Below, one piece after another: positions 29,610-41,500 of a DNA stretch of 60,000 nt. The notes under the pieces were generated by a model. That model was given only the letters and a program-made list of their open reading frames with translations, was not told where the DNA came from and searched no databases. The translations under genes and the position numbers were made by a program. Within the stretch, counting starts at the first letter, position 1; every line of letters starts with the position of its first letter. The stretch is from positions 1,457,349 through 1,517,348 of the forward strand of contig NW_019091399.1 of the NCBI RefSeq assembly GCF_001949145.1, in the 5' to 3' direction. Source of the DNA: Acanthaster planci. Taxonomy: Eukaryota; Echinodermata; Asteroidea; Valvatida; Acanthasteridae.

Positions 29610-32573
29610 TTCAATTGAATTTCTGGTTGAGTGGGATGCTCACTTATAAAACAAAATCCAAATGACTCTCTGTACAAAGTTATTTAGCGGGATGTAGCAT
29701 TATGGCTATTTTGTGGGAGATGTTTCATGCCCAGTATGCAGAAATTATGATAAAATGTTCAACGGGAGCTCAAATTGTACGTGTAGAAAGACAAGCCACG
29801 CTTTACGCTTTAGACATGCTTAGGACATGCATTAAGTAGAGAAAGAAGGTTGGAAATGATGTGAAGAGCACATCTCTTTCTCCTGTTTTTCTAAATTAAA
29901 AAAAACTGTTTTGAGAAAGTGCTGCATATGTGAATAATTTGTCTATGTGTGGGCATTGCATCTTTTTCCACCAAGTATGTTGCTTGTCTTCATGTTTTTT
30001 GTAATTATTATTACTTATCAAATGTACATGCATTCAGTACATTAAAAGTTTTACAAAATGACTTTTACCCAGGAAAATATTGTGTGCAACTTTTTTCTCC
30101 AATTCCAGTGGTTGAAAACTATTGTGGATCCTTTTTTGGCTAATAACATGTACTATGAAAGTGCTTTTTAAGAATTTATTTGTTTTTTGATCGTCCGTTT
30201 GTTTCTGACAAATTAAGATGCTTTTGTGATCTCTCCTCGGGAAGATGCTATTTTTATGAGGTTTGGGGGTTCCAATGATGAACCCTAAATGTACTCTTTG
30301 AATTTTTTTGCAGAAAACGTTGCTCTCTAGCTTTTCGCAATTGTGGTAAAAAAAAATAACATTTAAGACTGCAATTTTTCAGATTTCGGGCTTTTTGTGC
30401 GTATAACAGCTGAGGTTTTTTCCCGGAATGACAGCAGGCTGATTCTCATATCATTAACATAAACGCATTGCTCTTAAAAGTGCCAACATAAAAACAGCAG
30501 CAATTTTTTTTTCTAAATACACAAGAACTGAAGATTATATATCTTTTACTAACAAACTTAGAAAAAAAATTATCTAGTAAAACCGAAGTTGAAAAAAATA
30601 TGCTTCAAAAAACGAATTTGGGGAAAAATGTACGTCCCTTTTGAAAATATATTCTTGATGACACTACAAGGCTTTCATAGTATCGAACGTCGATTGCTTA
30701 ATAGAAATTGCTGCGTCGTCAGTTCCGAAGTTTATTTTTGTCTAAATGTGTGCTGTAGTTTACGTGTCATTTCTTGCTCGTAGCAGAAGCTCCTTTTCTT
30801 GGATTTGCCCGTAAATGTCACTAATTATTTTTTAAACGTTGTACCAGTATCCGGTTCTTGGAATGTGAATTGATTTTGTAGAACACGAATGTGTCTATTC
30901 TGAAGATCGCCCCGAGCACTAATTATGTCCACAAAGAATTTAGACTCTTAGATCCTTACCCGTTAATACGCTCTAGAAATTATGATGGTTCGCACGTAAG
31001 ACACGCTGTGGACACATCTTGGACATCTCAGAAGATGCAAGGGTAAATAACGCCACTCACGGCGGTACTCTGTGCAACAAACGTCCTTGTCAGTGGCGTG
31101 GGAGGGGGATGCAAGGGCCCCTGCTTGAGGCCTGTACACCCCCCCCCAAAAAAAAAATAGAGGAGGAAAAAGTCTGGCAAAAGTCCGCATTGGTTAGTGC
31201 TTCTACTGTAATCGAATACATGTACATTGAATGCCCTCTCCAGAAAATGAGGGCCCCAAGGTCCCGGAACATATACCCCATTTACGCCATTGCTTGCAGT
31301 GCATCAAAATGGCAGGACTCATTGGTATCGGATGAGATGCCTGAAGGGCCGAGAGCTTTTTCCAGAAGTGTCTATTTATCTCGTCCTCCAGTGTTACACG
31401 TTCCCAACCAACTGCCCCACAAAAATGTTCGAATTTATTTGAAACCTGATTCGTATTTGCGAAAAGATGGTTAACATTACGGAAAGGAACAAATCAGGCA
31501 ATGGTTTCACTATATAGCGCCCTCTGTCAGTCGTCGGAGACGAGAGGAGTGCCGCTATCAAAGTTGTCGTAGAGGTCGAAGAGCGTGGTCAATGTCGTGT
31601 CGTTGACATATCGTTATGTAGCAATAGCCCCCTTCACCCTCGGCAGGGCACAACACATACATGTATATGGTGTCAAACAGATGTATCAGGAGTGGATCCA
31701 GGATTTTCCCGAGGGGGAAATCATACATGTTACCCCCACGATTTACAAGTTTGGTGGAGTGGAGTTCGGCCGCCTATGGCTAAGAAAATAAGGGAAACTG
31801 TTCTGTGCAAGCAAGGTTCAAGAATAACTGGTCGATATTAGCCTTTTGCCGGGGGGGGTGTCAGGATTATTCTACGAAGATTGTTGCAGTGAATTAGATT
31901 TTTAAAGAAGGGAGGGGTGAGATTTATTATCAGCATCAACAGAGCCAATCCCCACTCTGTTATTACTGTTTTATGTTATACAGCTTCATGGACGAGCTGT
32001 CTGTTTGCTGACGTATTTAAGCAGTTTTTCCAGGGGGTGGGCATGACCGAAAGTAGCAAATGCCCCGCTAGCGCGTTGCACGAAGCATGCACTTACGGCA
32101 TGGGGTCTGGGGCACTTTTGGATTCTGGGCGCTTTGTGGTGTAATTTTAGGCAGTATGGTCACTCTCTTTTTCTTCCCCCTCTCTATTTTTGTTCTTAAA
32201 AAAATGGGGGGGGGGGTGTCGCGCGCCCCCCACGCCCCCTGGATCAGCTCCTGTGTATGTCTGTGTGTGTATGTGAGGGTTAACGATTTCAAGAGGATGG
32301 TCCAACTGTGCGATTATTTGGAGTCCCTCCGAACAAATACATGTATTAAAAAAAAAGACCTATCGACATGGTTATTCAAGTTATCCCGTGTTATTCTTTT
32401 TTTTCCCTATTACTTCTGCAATGCAATGATCGATCGAACTAGGCTTAATTGAACAAACACCCCCAAAACCTCATAGTCCGGATTTCCTCTCTGAGAAGAC
32501 AGTGACAAATGAAACCGAAAACAGATACGATAACTTTACGATTGTTTTTAAAATGAGTTGCTTGGAATACTTA
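29610..32573 (+). other. TTC9 3' UTR and following intergenic sequence
   Basis: The proximal part should be TTC9 3' UTR. ATTAAA at 30041-30046 is a weak candidate polyadenylation signal. Around 31085-32260 are G/C-homopolymer-rich sequences such as AGTGGCGTGGGAGGGGG, GGATCCAGGATTTTCC and CCCCCTGGATCAGCTCCTG, which look like edges of degraded dispersed repeats. No further gene seen. Confidence 0.5.
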
Positions 32574-33176
32574 TAACTACTGGACAGCAAAAGAAACTTG
32601 CCACTTCTGTCAAAGGCCACACATAGAAATGCATAGAAATAAACAATTTTTGTACAATAAGCTGCAATACTCCTTACTAATCACATGCCCAAGGCAAGTG
32701 ATTATCTTTATAACTAAGAAGAAATTGACATGCACAGCAACTTGGTTACTGAATCAAAAGTCACACACAAAAGCACTCTCCACCAAACAAAAATGACCCA
32801 TAAATGGACAACATTTTAAATAACCAATGACAAAGTGAACACCTGTTGTGTCAAAATGATGCACATGAGTGGTTTCTGTACAGGGATGCCATCCTTACTG
32901 ACTATGCATACATTATTGAAAAGTAATGATTGTGACTTCTTTATCTCGTCCTGTGACATTGATTTCTGTTACAATCTGTGACTTTTGATTCAGTAACCAA
33001 GGTGCTGTGTATGTCAATTTCTTCTTTGTTATAAAGATAATCACTTGCTTTTGGGCATGTGATTAGTAAGGGGGTATTGCAGCATACCAGTGTACAAAAA
33101 TTGTTTATTTCTATGGAGTGAATTTTCATGTGTGGCCTTTGACAGAAGTGGCAAGTTTCTTTTGCGGTCAAGTGTA
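32574..33176. mobile_element. Long-arm inverted-repeat element (MITE, probably Tc1/mariner type)
   Basis: Left arm 32574-32764 and right arm 32979-33176 are inverted copies, about 190 bases each. Shared blocks include GCAAAAGAAACTTGCCACTT, CTGTCAAAGGCCACACAT, ATCACATGCCC and GGTTACTGAATCAAAAGTCA. The 214-base centre has no open frame of note. Outer ends start near TA dinucleotides, which fits a TA target site but is not proven. Confidence 0.88.
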
Positions 33177-35548
33177 TTTTCTCAAAGCTCAAACAACAGA
33201 AGTCATAACCCATACACAGTGAAATTATGAGTCATGAATCCCGCGAGAACCTTTGCAAGAGAGCTTGCGGAAAGAGTCGCCATGACGTCTGTCAATCTTT
33301 CACAATCACGGTGTACACCCTTATCGAAACCAAATAATTTGTGGGATGTCATGTATAACGTCATTACCGGTTTAGTTTTCCCGAAAACAAAGCGACCCCC
33401 ACTGCACGTAGTTACACTTCTGCGGTTATTCACTACACCACGTGTTACCATCATCGAATTAAACTTTGTCTTGCCGAGAAATAAAACAGGGGGTACTTCG
33501 AGTTAACTGAGACTGAAATTATTGTGTTGTTTCAAAGATAAGTCTTTAATTGTATACTAAGAAAAATTGTTTTAAAAAACTCTTAACGTGTTTGATTATA
33601 TTTATTTAGAAATTTTAGTGCTACTTTTAAAATTCAAGGAAATGCTAGTGCCAATTTCCGGAATTTTGGCAGAATTTCAGGCGTGAAATATTTTAATACT
33701 TCCACAAATTGCCTACTTGAATTCTGCAGGGAGAGGGATGAACTGCTATAAATTTTGTGTTTTGAGGGATCCACTCCTAAACCTTGTGGGAAATTTCAGA
33801 CTGCAAAGAAAAAATAAACATGGCTGGATCTGTTGCACTATAACAACCAAAGTTCGTTGTTGCTTTTACTGCCAACTAAGTGGAATGGTAATATGAAATC
33901 CACGTGTCCGATAATAAATAATGACAGTCATTCATATTCATCGCCATGCTGTGTTATGCAGAGTCGGATGTCTACCGCTGTACGGTTTTTGTACAGCCAC
34001 AGAGCTACGGACGGCATTTTGCAAGCAGACTGCCAGTGCATTGCTATGCCGCGACGCATCAAATTGATTTCGGAAGTGACGTCACGAGGACTGGAATCAT
34101 TCATAAAAATATTACAAGCGCACGCACTGCGCCACTCCTGTGGTCCAGCCTGACCGATCGAAATGGGGTCTTGTTTGTTCCGAATGGTCCAGTCGTATAA
34201 GTTTGTAATTAAGTCAGAGTTAATGATTTGTAAGTTGTGAAGTGAAATTCTTGCATTGAACAGGAGAATAAAATAAATTAGCTGATAAAAAGACATGAAT
34301 TGAAAATGAGGTGACTTTTAACAGAGCCGATTAAAAAAGCCAACGTCAATTATGGTTATTACAGTTAGTATAATTCTTTAGAAAACGGGGTGTATCGACG
34401 TACCATGAATAACGAGGTGCCCCACTGAAAGTATGTTCGATGTCCCTGTGCCAAAGTTGCTTTTGCTAATTGTCATGCCCGTTTCTGCATGTGGTGTTTT
34501 CATTAGCCCTTATTTTCTGCATGTTTTCTGGGCTAAATCAGCCTGGTGTATTTGCGGGTTTGAAAGTAATCCCTAAATATTTCTATGAAATCGAGAATCA
34601 GTAAGATCAAGCGAACAGATGGACTCATTAGTAGACTCAAAATATAACTTAAACGGCGTGGTTAGGTTTCCTCAGTCTACACATGGGGTAGACCTGATTT
34701 GTTGCTTTCGACATTAACACTGCACTTGTACTCCTATGTGTACATGTACGTTTACATCTGCAATACACTGCGTACTGGTGCTGCTAGTAACCGGGCCTAC
34801 GTTACACCGAGTGTACATGTACATGTAGATTTACATGACTGTACATGTACTGTATGCTCGGTGCAACCTATGCCAACCTACGGCAAGCTAGGCTAGACAG
34901 AGTACAAAAATACTGTCTATATGGTACACAACATATAAATAGGTGCAGTGTTTAGTTTGGCTCAACCCCTGAGTCGACCCCGAGGCGTTGGGGTCAAAGC
35001 AAACATCCACTCTTTTTTTCTCCCCTTCAATTTCCCAACAGTGATTTGACTGCGCTGGCTGATCGTTCATGTAGATATGTGTACTGAACTAGGCCGGTGA
35101 ATCGAATCGGAAAGCCGATATTCTACAAGGCCACAAAGAGGAAATGATTTGCATATGAAAAAGGTGACATTGGAAGGGACTCGTTAAGGAAGTTGATCCG
35201 CTAGTTAATGAACCTACTGTCAAAAAGTGGTCCAAATTGACTTGTGAAATGAGTTTTGTTGACTTCCAGGACGTTTTGATCGGAAAGGAAAACAGTGAAA
35301 AGTGATAAATTCAGGTGTGACGTTTGGTGGGAAGTGGATGTTGGAACTACTTTATTACTCCGCAACATCCTCTACGTGCGTGATGAGGAGATCATTTCCT
35401 CATGTGTGAATCACCCCGCTTATCCATGCATGGAGTTGATGATAATGTCGGGGCACGAAAATCATGGCTGTAGTCCCCCGAACTCGAGAAAAATGTCCCA
35501 AATAACTCGACATGATCGGAATAAGTAGCGTGGAGGATAACGAGGAAG
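33177..35548 (+). promoter_or_regulatory. Region upstream of SPRED (5' UTR and promoter somewhere inside)
   Basis: No gene recognised. A full CRE-like TGACGTCA lies at 34078-34085 in a CpG-containing patch, and a TACATG cluster with palindromic blocks at 34738-34855. The transcription start cannot be placed. An open frame of 122 codons on the minus strand (33928-34296) has no family resemblance. Confidence 0.3.
34735..34860. repeat. TACATG hexamer-rich cluster
   Basis: GTGTACATGTACG, GTGTACATGTACATGTAG and ACTGTACATGTACTGTA in 120 bases. Confidence 0.75.
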
Positions 35549-35571
35549 ATGGAGGAGAAACGTGTAGACGA
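35549..35571 (+). CDS. SPRED: SPRED coding exon 1 (23 nt, MEEKRVDE)
   Basis: ATG at 35549, then seven codons and two bases before donor GTGAGT. Joined to exon 2 it reads [18 protein letters not shown], which lines up with the SPRED2 start (acidic residues then DSYIVRVKAVV). The fit of phase and of sequence supports it, though the exon is very short. Confidence 0.82.
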
Positions 35572-38500
35572 GTGAGTATTCGGTGTGGATACAGAACTTG
35601 GAGAATTAGACCTTAAAACCATGTCGAAAGTAGGGGGTCAGTCGTGGGTCCAGAATGTGGCAGGAAAGTAACATAAGTTGGTGCATACGGGTTACAGTGT
35701 GCTTACCGTACCTGCATGACCAGTGATGACAGTCAGACAGTGCTCACATGGATGGAAACCTGAGGCATGTGCCCCCAATGTTGAATGGCGGTAACAGTTT
35801 TAACACTGCTTACATGGCCTACAGACTTGAATATTACTCATCATAAAAAAATGAGATTCAAGAGTACAGAATTTAAGACTTTAATATTGGGGTTGTCATT
35901 AAGAGTCATGATCATGATGGTATTTCCGAAGGCCTAAACAGTTTCAGTTCGGATCAGTCATGTCAGTCATATGTCATTGTACATGCTGTGTGTATTAGGA
36001 ATGGGGGAAAAAGTTGGGTTGAAATATGTATATAAAACCAGAGTGTTAACTTGTCAGTCTTTGCACGGAGAGAATTTGACACTGTCCTGGGTGTTGATTA
36101 AATTATAATCCATGTGCATGCTTGCAGGACATTCAAGATCAGATGGAATGAGTAGTAGGCCTAAAAATGTATTCAAAATGCAATGCACATGTACAACGTA
36201 AGCGAACGTCAGCACGTCTTTTGAATAAGATGCACACATACCGTACAGAGCAGTGGCACATGTTTATTTACAGTCATACTGATAGGCAGCTGATTATTTG
36301 AATATGTTTAAAATGAATGTTTTCGTAATATTTGAGTAAGGCTGTCCGATTTCGTATGCATGTCTTTCAATGGCTGTCTTGATGGATATGAATAAGTTCA
36401 GCTAAATTAAAAAGTCATTCCCTTAATTCAGTCAGCGTAAAGTGAGTTGACTGCTTTGGAGCAGCTGCAGCGGGTACCGATAAAATCCATTTTAAAAAGT
36501 CACGGCAAAATGAATGTGCAGTGATACTCGCATGCATTTGCGGGTTTTTTGGGTGTAGAGCAAAATGAAAAAGTCATGTACTGATCATGAATTCAGGTTA
36601 ATTGCGTATTGGCTTTGTTGATGTATCATTTTAGAAATACAGACGCAGATATATAGCCATACAAAAGCCGTGCAACATTTGGAGTTTTCTATAGTTTTGT
36701 GCACTTTTGGATGCACCCATCAGGCATAACTTTGTACACGAGTCAGTGCTTTAAAGCTTTGTGAGTTTCAATGACTTTTTGGGTGCATGCTGTCAGTAGG
36801 TCTGCTTGGGTTACATACAGTAATACTCACCAACAGATAGTGACCACATAGTAAGTTTCTCTTGGCTAGGCTTGATGAAATCATTGGAACATGTTGGAGC
36901 CATTTTCCCTGTTGTGCACATGAGCACATCTGTGTCATGTGTAGACATAGGCCTAGGCCAAATGGCAAGTTACAAATGCCACCAATATTAGGGCTTAGTC
37001 AATTTGAATAATTCACTTTTCGAATATTTGACCTTCAATTTGTTCAAATATTCGAAAATTTGGTCTTACCGACTGGCAGATTGTTGTTGATTATACAAAA
37101 TCAGTTGTAATAATGCACACAATTGAACATTGTAATCACCAGGAGTAACTCCAGCCTTGATTTGGCAAGATTTAAGAGGTGAACAATATTTCTTGCCTTG
37201 TTGAAAACTTCTATTCCCTTTCAATTTTTAATGAATAATTGACTTTTTGAATCATTGCAAGATTTCTGTTGCTTTACATTTGGATCTGCATGAAACAAGC
37301 CTCCATAGTGCAATTTTCCTCATTTGAAACAAAAGAAAACTTTCCTTTTCACGATTTTTGCATTCGAATATTCAAGTTTGGAAAATAATATTTGGTTATT
37401 CAATAATGATTTAATATTCCGATATTCAGCTCAGCCCTAACCAATGTGTAGAACCAGATTCGATCTGATTCACAGTTTTGATATGCCAAAGAACCCAAAT
37501 TCTTTTGTACCCTCCACATATCTAGTTTTTGTCGGGTCGTATGTGAAAAATTGACAACATATTAAAGGAGTCCAACATGTACTTTCGTTCTTCCCATCTT
37601 GATTGATTCAAATGGTTGGCATGACTGGAAAAACTATAATCTATTCTAAGGTGACATGTTACCAGTGGCACCTTTTGAGACTTATCAAAATACCATGAGC
37701 CATAAAGTTTGCAGTTTCTTACACCATCCCTCTTTTTTGTTAAGTGTCGTTCATTAAAAATTAAATATGTAAACATGACCCCATTGGAGATACATGTACA
37801 CGTATATGTCAGAAAACACAAATTTAACTCTAACTCGATTTTGTTGAACAGAAACATTTCAGTTTTGTCAGAAAATGTAAATATTCAAGACTCACAGTAC
37901 ACCTTTTAGACAAACTGTGACTTCTGAATGTTAAGCAGTGGCTTGGACAGTATTGCAGGTATTACACTGTGGTATTTGTGATAAAATACTATGATATTCT
38001 CTAACACCATGGTATTTTTTGAAACGGGGTATTACATCCTCAAGTAGCAGTGGTGAAAAGCCAACATTCACTGGGACTACCAACAAATATACGTGTACAT
38101 GTATGATGTAGGCCAGCATGCAGGTTGTTGTCAATGTGGAAAAATCCCCCGAACTGAAGAAGTACAATTATTTATCAGTTCATTTGTCTTCAAATAAATA
38201 TTATTTAATAAACAGCAAAGATTAGATTTGCCAACATTTGAGGCAAGAATTCCAACACAGTCTTCCATCACAGGAAGCAATGAAGTTTATGAAGTGGAAA
38301 TGACTGAGCAAGTACTTGGGTTATAACACACACCCCTGTAAAACATTGTTTGGGACTTCCAGTCAGAAGCTACACCAAAATGGACAATTTGACGCTCTTC
38401 CTTTATTTTATAACGGTTCTGCAAGCATTCCAGGCACATTAGCCAGAAAACAACGGTAAGGAAATTCCACATTGAGTTTGCTGGTATTTTGATATGGATC

Positions 38501-41500
38501 ATCAGTTGGTATTGTTCAGTATTGGAAAAACAAACCACCACTGTTCAGTCATACCGTAGTGCTGTCCAAACTGGCTCCACACCTCTACATGTGGCACACT
38601 GAACCTTGATGACCAGATGACAGATGGAATTCCATACCTGGACATTACTCTACACCCTGTGCGCAAACCGTGTGAGACTGCTCTGAAAAAAAATGTGCTT
38701 TTAAAGTACATGTAAAGGCTTCAATATTTCTCTGCTATTAAATATTAACTTTTTGGATACCGGGGTACATTGAACATAAACTGGTATGTCATTGCTGTCT
38801 GATATGTCACTGCAGGGAAAAATAAGTGACGACCATATGTGGAATTATTCCAGTGTAGTATAAGCCAGGGTAATGGAACCCAACTTTCCCCATACCTCAA
38901 GATTTGACCTTCTGCCCAATGGAAGTTTAAAGCACTAGTTACATGTAACAAGGGAGTCAGGAGTTATGTGACTTGCCCAACTCCACACTGGAGCCAAAAT
39001 TGACAGCATTGTTTTACAGGGTAATGTCCTCAGTATAATACACAAACGTCCCTCGTGGCACATTTCCCAATTTCTGAATAATTAGAAACCCAGGGATCAT
39101 TGAACCTTTCATGTACGGTACATGTTCATGAAGCACTCTGCAGTACTTTCAGTCCTTAAGAATTAACTTTTTAACGTAGTTTAATTAAATAATTCCAGTT
39201 GGTCAATTTAGAAATCTGTTTGTCTTCCTATGACAACATCTGGAAACCAGTTGATAATAATGGGATTTCATACATTTACTAGTAACAAAAACAAGGCGCG
39301 TATTCTTGCTGAGAACCCCCCTGAAAACCCTCCACCCCCCCAAAAAAATTCTTCACTCTGCAGTAAATAATAGCTTACTCTTTTGACTTGTACTACAGTA
39401 TCATATCAAGGGAATTGAAGCCCCGTGTAAGCTACAACAGCTGGCTGCTACACATACCTTATCTAGTCCTGTAAAATCTTCAGAACTCCTGGTGGATCTG
39501 GAAAGACCTGTTAATCCTTTTACAGGGTTTTCAGAATTCAGTCAGATATGCTTGCACTCCACGCAGTCAACTTTTTATTCTCAGTGACCTTGTGTCCGAT
39601 ATTTAGTCACAACTGACCGAAACTGGTGAGGATATTTGGTGCAGTTCCTCCTCACCCATGTAACCCAAATCACTGACAAGGTTGACTGACCAATGTTACA
39701 ACAGCCTGTGTTCATGCCGACATGTGCATTGCTTCTAATGTATCTTGACATAATGAGGGATGGTTGATCTTGTTTGGCAGACTTAGCTGTGATGGAGCAT
39801 GTTGTATGACTTGATCTTGCCACTCAATTCCAGCTGGCAGCTGCGATTAAAAAAAAAGAACAAAAACAAAAAACACCACACTACAAGTAGACTCCTTACT
39901 GTTATAGAATTCAACCAATCTTAAAAAAATACAGTGCGTATCAAATTGAAAAAATCGCTTTGTTGGTTACATCGTTAGGCAATGGCATTCATATGTATAC
40001 TTGTACATGAAACAATTGTAATGACTTGACTTGGGCAGTTTTGAGTTGGCCAAAGCTGTCAAAAGTATTTTGGGCTCTTGGGAGAGTGGAGGGCAGTGTT
40101 CCATCAGATTCTTGTTATTTTTGAGGGTTTTTTGGTGAAACTGCCCTGTTCACTGGCGCCCTGCCTGGCACTGTGTGTTTTCAATGCAAAGGAGAAAAAG
40201 GTGGTCTGCAACCAGTTGTTGCCGTCAATGTTATGACTAGACGAGCGGCCCTAGGCCCAGCACATTATTATGTTAAACAGCACTTTCCTTACCTCAGTGT
40301 CGGGAGGGAGGGAGGGAGAAATAATTTCTTCAGTGGGGAGTTTTTCCGGCTTCATGCGGAGCTGATTAAGGCCATGGATGTGTTAATTTTGGGAATGTGC
40401 TAATGATTGATCTCCTGTCAGACCCACAGCAAAATGGCGATACCATCTTGCATTGCTTTAATTGCTTGCAGCAAACACAGCCAGTGGGTGAGCAGTTTTG
40501 TACCCACCTTACGATGTCTGTTCTTCTGAATTTATGAACGAGGATACCGGAAATAACATCCCATACTTCTCTCTATTTAGCGGGGATGGTAGTGTTGTGC
40601 CGTTGCCAGCAGTCAGCTGTGAAGGTTACATCATTTACATGACAAGTCAGACTCAACAACCAAGTGCTCCTTTCCCCCAAAGTGTATTTCCAAGCCAGTC
40701 ATATTGTTTACAGCAGATCGTTTATTAAGTAAATAATAACTACAAGCTGGGGAGTAGCGGTTTAGAGTTGCAAAGTATGGCTGGAAAAGTTTTTGCAGCT
40801 GAGAATTAACATTCGAGTATGAAGGCTTTTAAGCCTTGTTGTACAGTGTACATCACAGCAGGCTCATCATCAATACAGAAGGCATCTTTGTACTAATTCT
40901 TGGAAAATTTGAAATCAAGTCAAGAGAACTTTTGTTCAAGCTGAAGATAATTTTTTTCTTTTTTGACAAACCGATTGACTACATGTAGTTGTTTTCATGT
41001 TTGGAGCAGACCACTTTAAGTGAAACAACATGTTGGAGTTAATTCAACGATTGAAAGGCTGCAGTTTCAAAGGGTAGTGCTGATTGGACTAGTTACACTT
41101 TGCAGTTGTAAGTGGAAGATCTCTGCATGTTTCATGCATTGTAATTGGAGTAGTAAGACAAGTACTGTACATACATGTACTTTGTAGCACAAACATTGAT
41201 AATTTTAGCCGATAGTTCTAGTGAAACAGGTGACCCTTGCCCAACAAAACTTTCGCTGTAATTGCTCTGAGGGGATAATATTTGAAAGACTGCTATGAAT
41301 CATGCCGGCATTGCTAAAAACACAAGCCGGAAAAGAAAGATTAGGTGAATGACGCACTATAGTAGATCGAAAGTTCATGTGGAATAATGAAAGTATTTCT
41401 TAGGTCATTTAAGTTGAAGTGTTGATGATATAGCATTACTTTTGTTGTGTCTTAACAAACTCGTACACTTGCCAAGCTACATGCACATATAGGCATTTTG

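Noticed and set aside
31019-31474. 151-codon open frame, plus strand
   Set aside because: Runs through C- and A-homopolymers of a repeat-like region; the translation is low-complexity and unrelated to known proteins.
33928-34296. 122-codon open frame, minus strand
   Set aside because: No known motifs and overlapping plus-strand frames of similar length; probably chance in a GC-richer patch.
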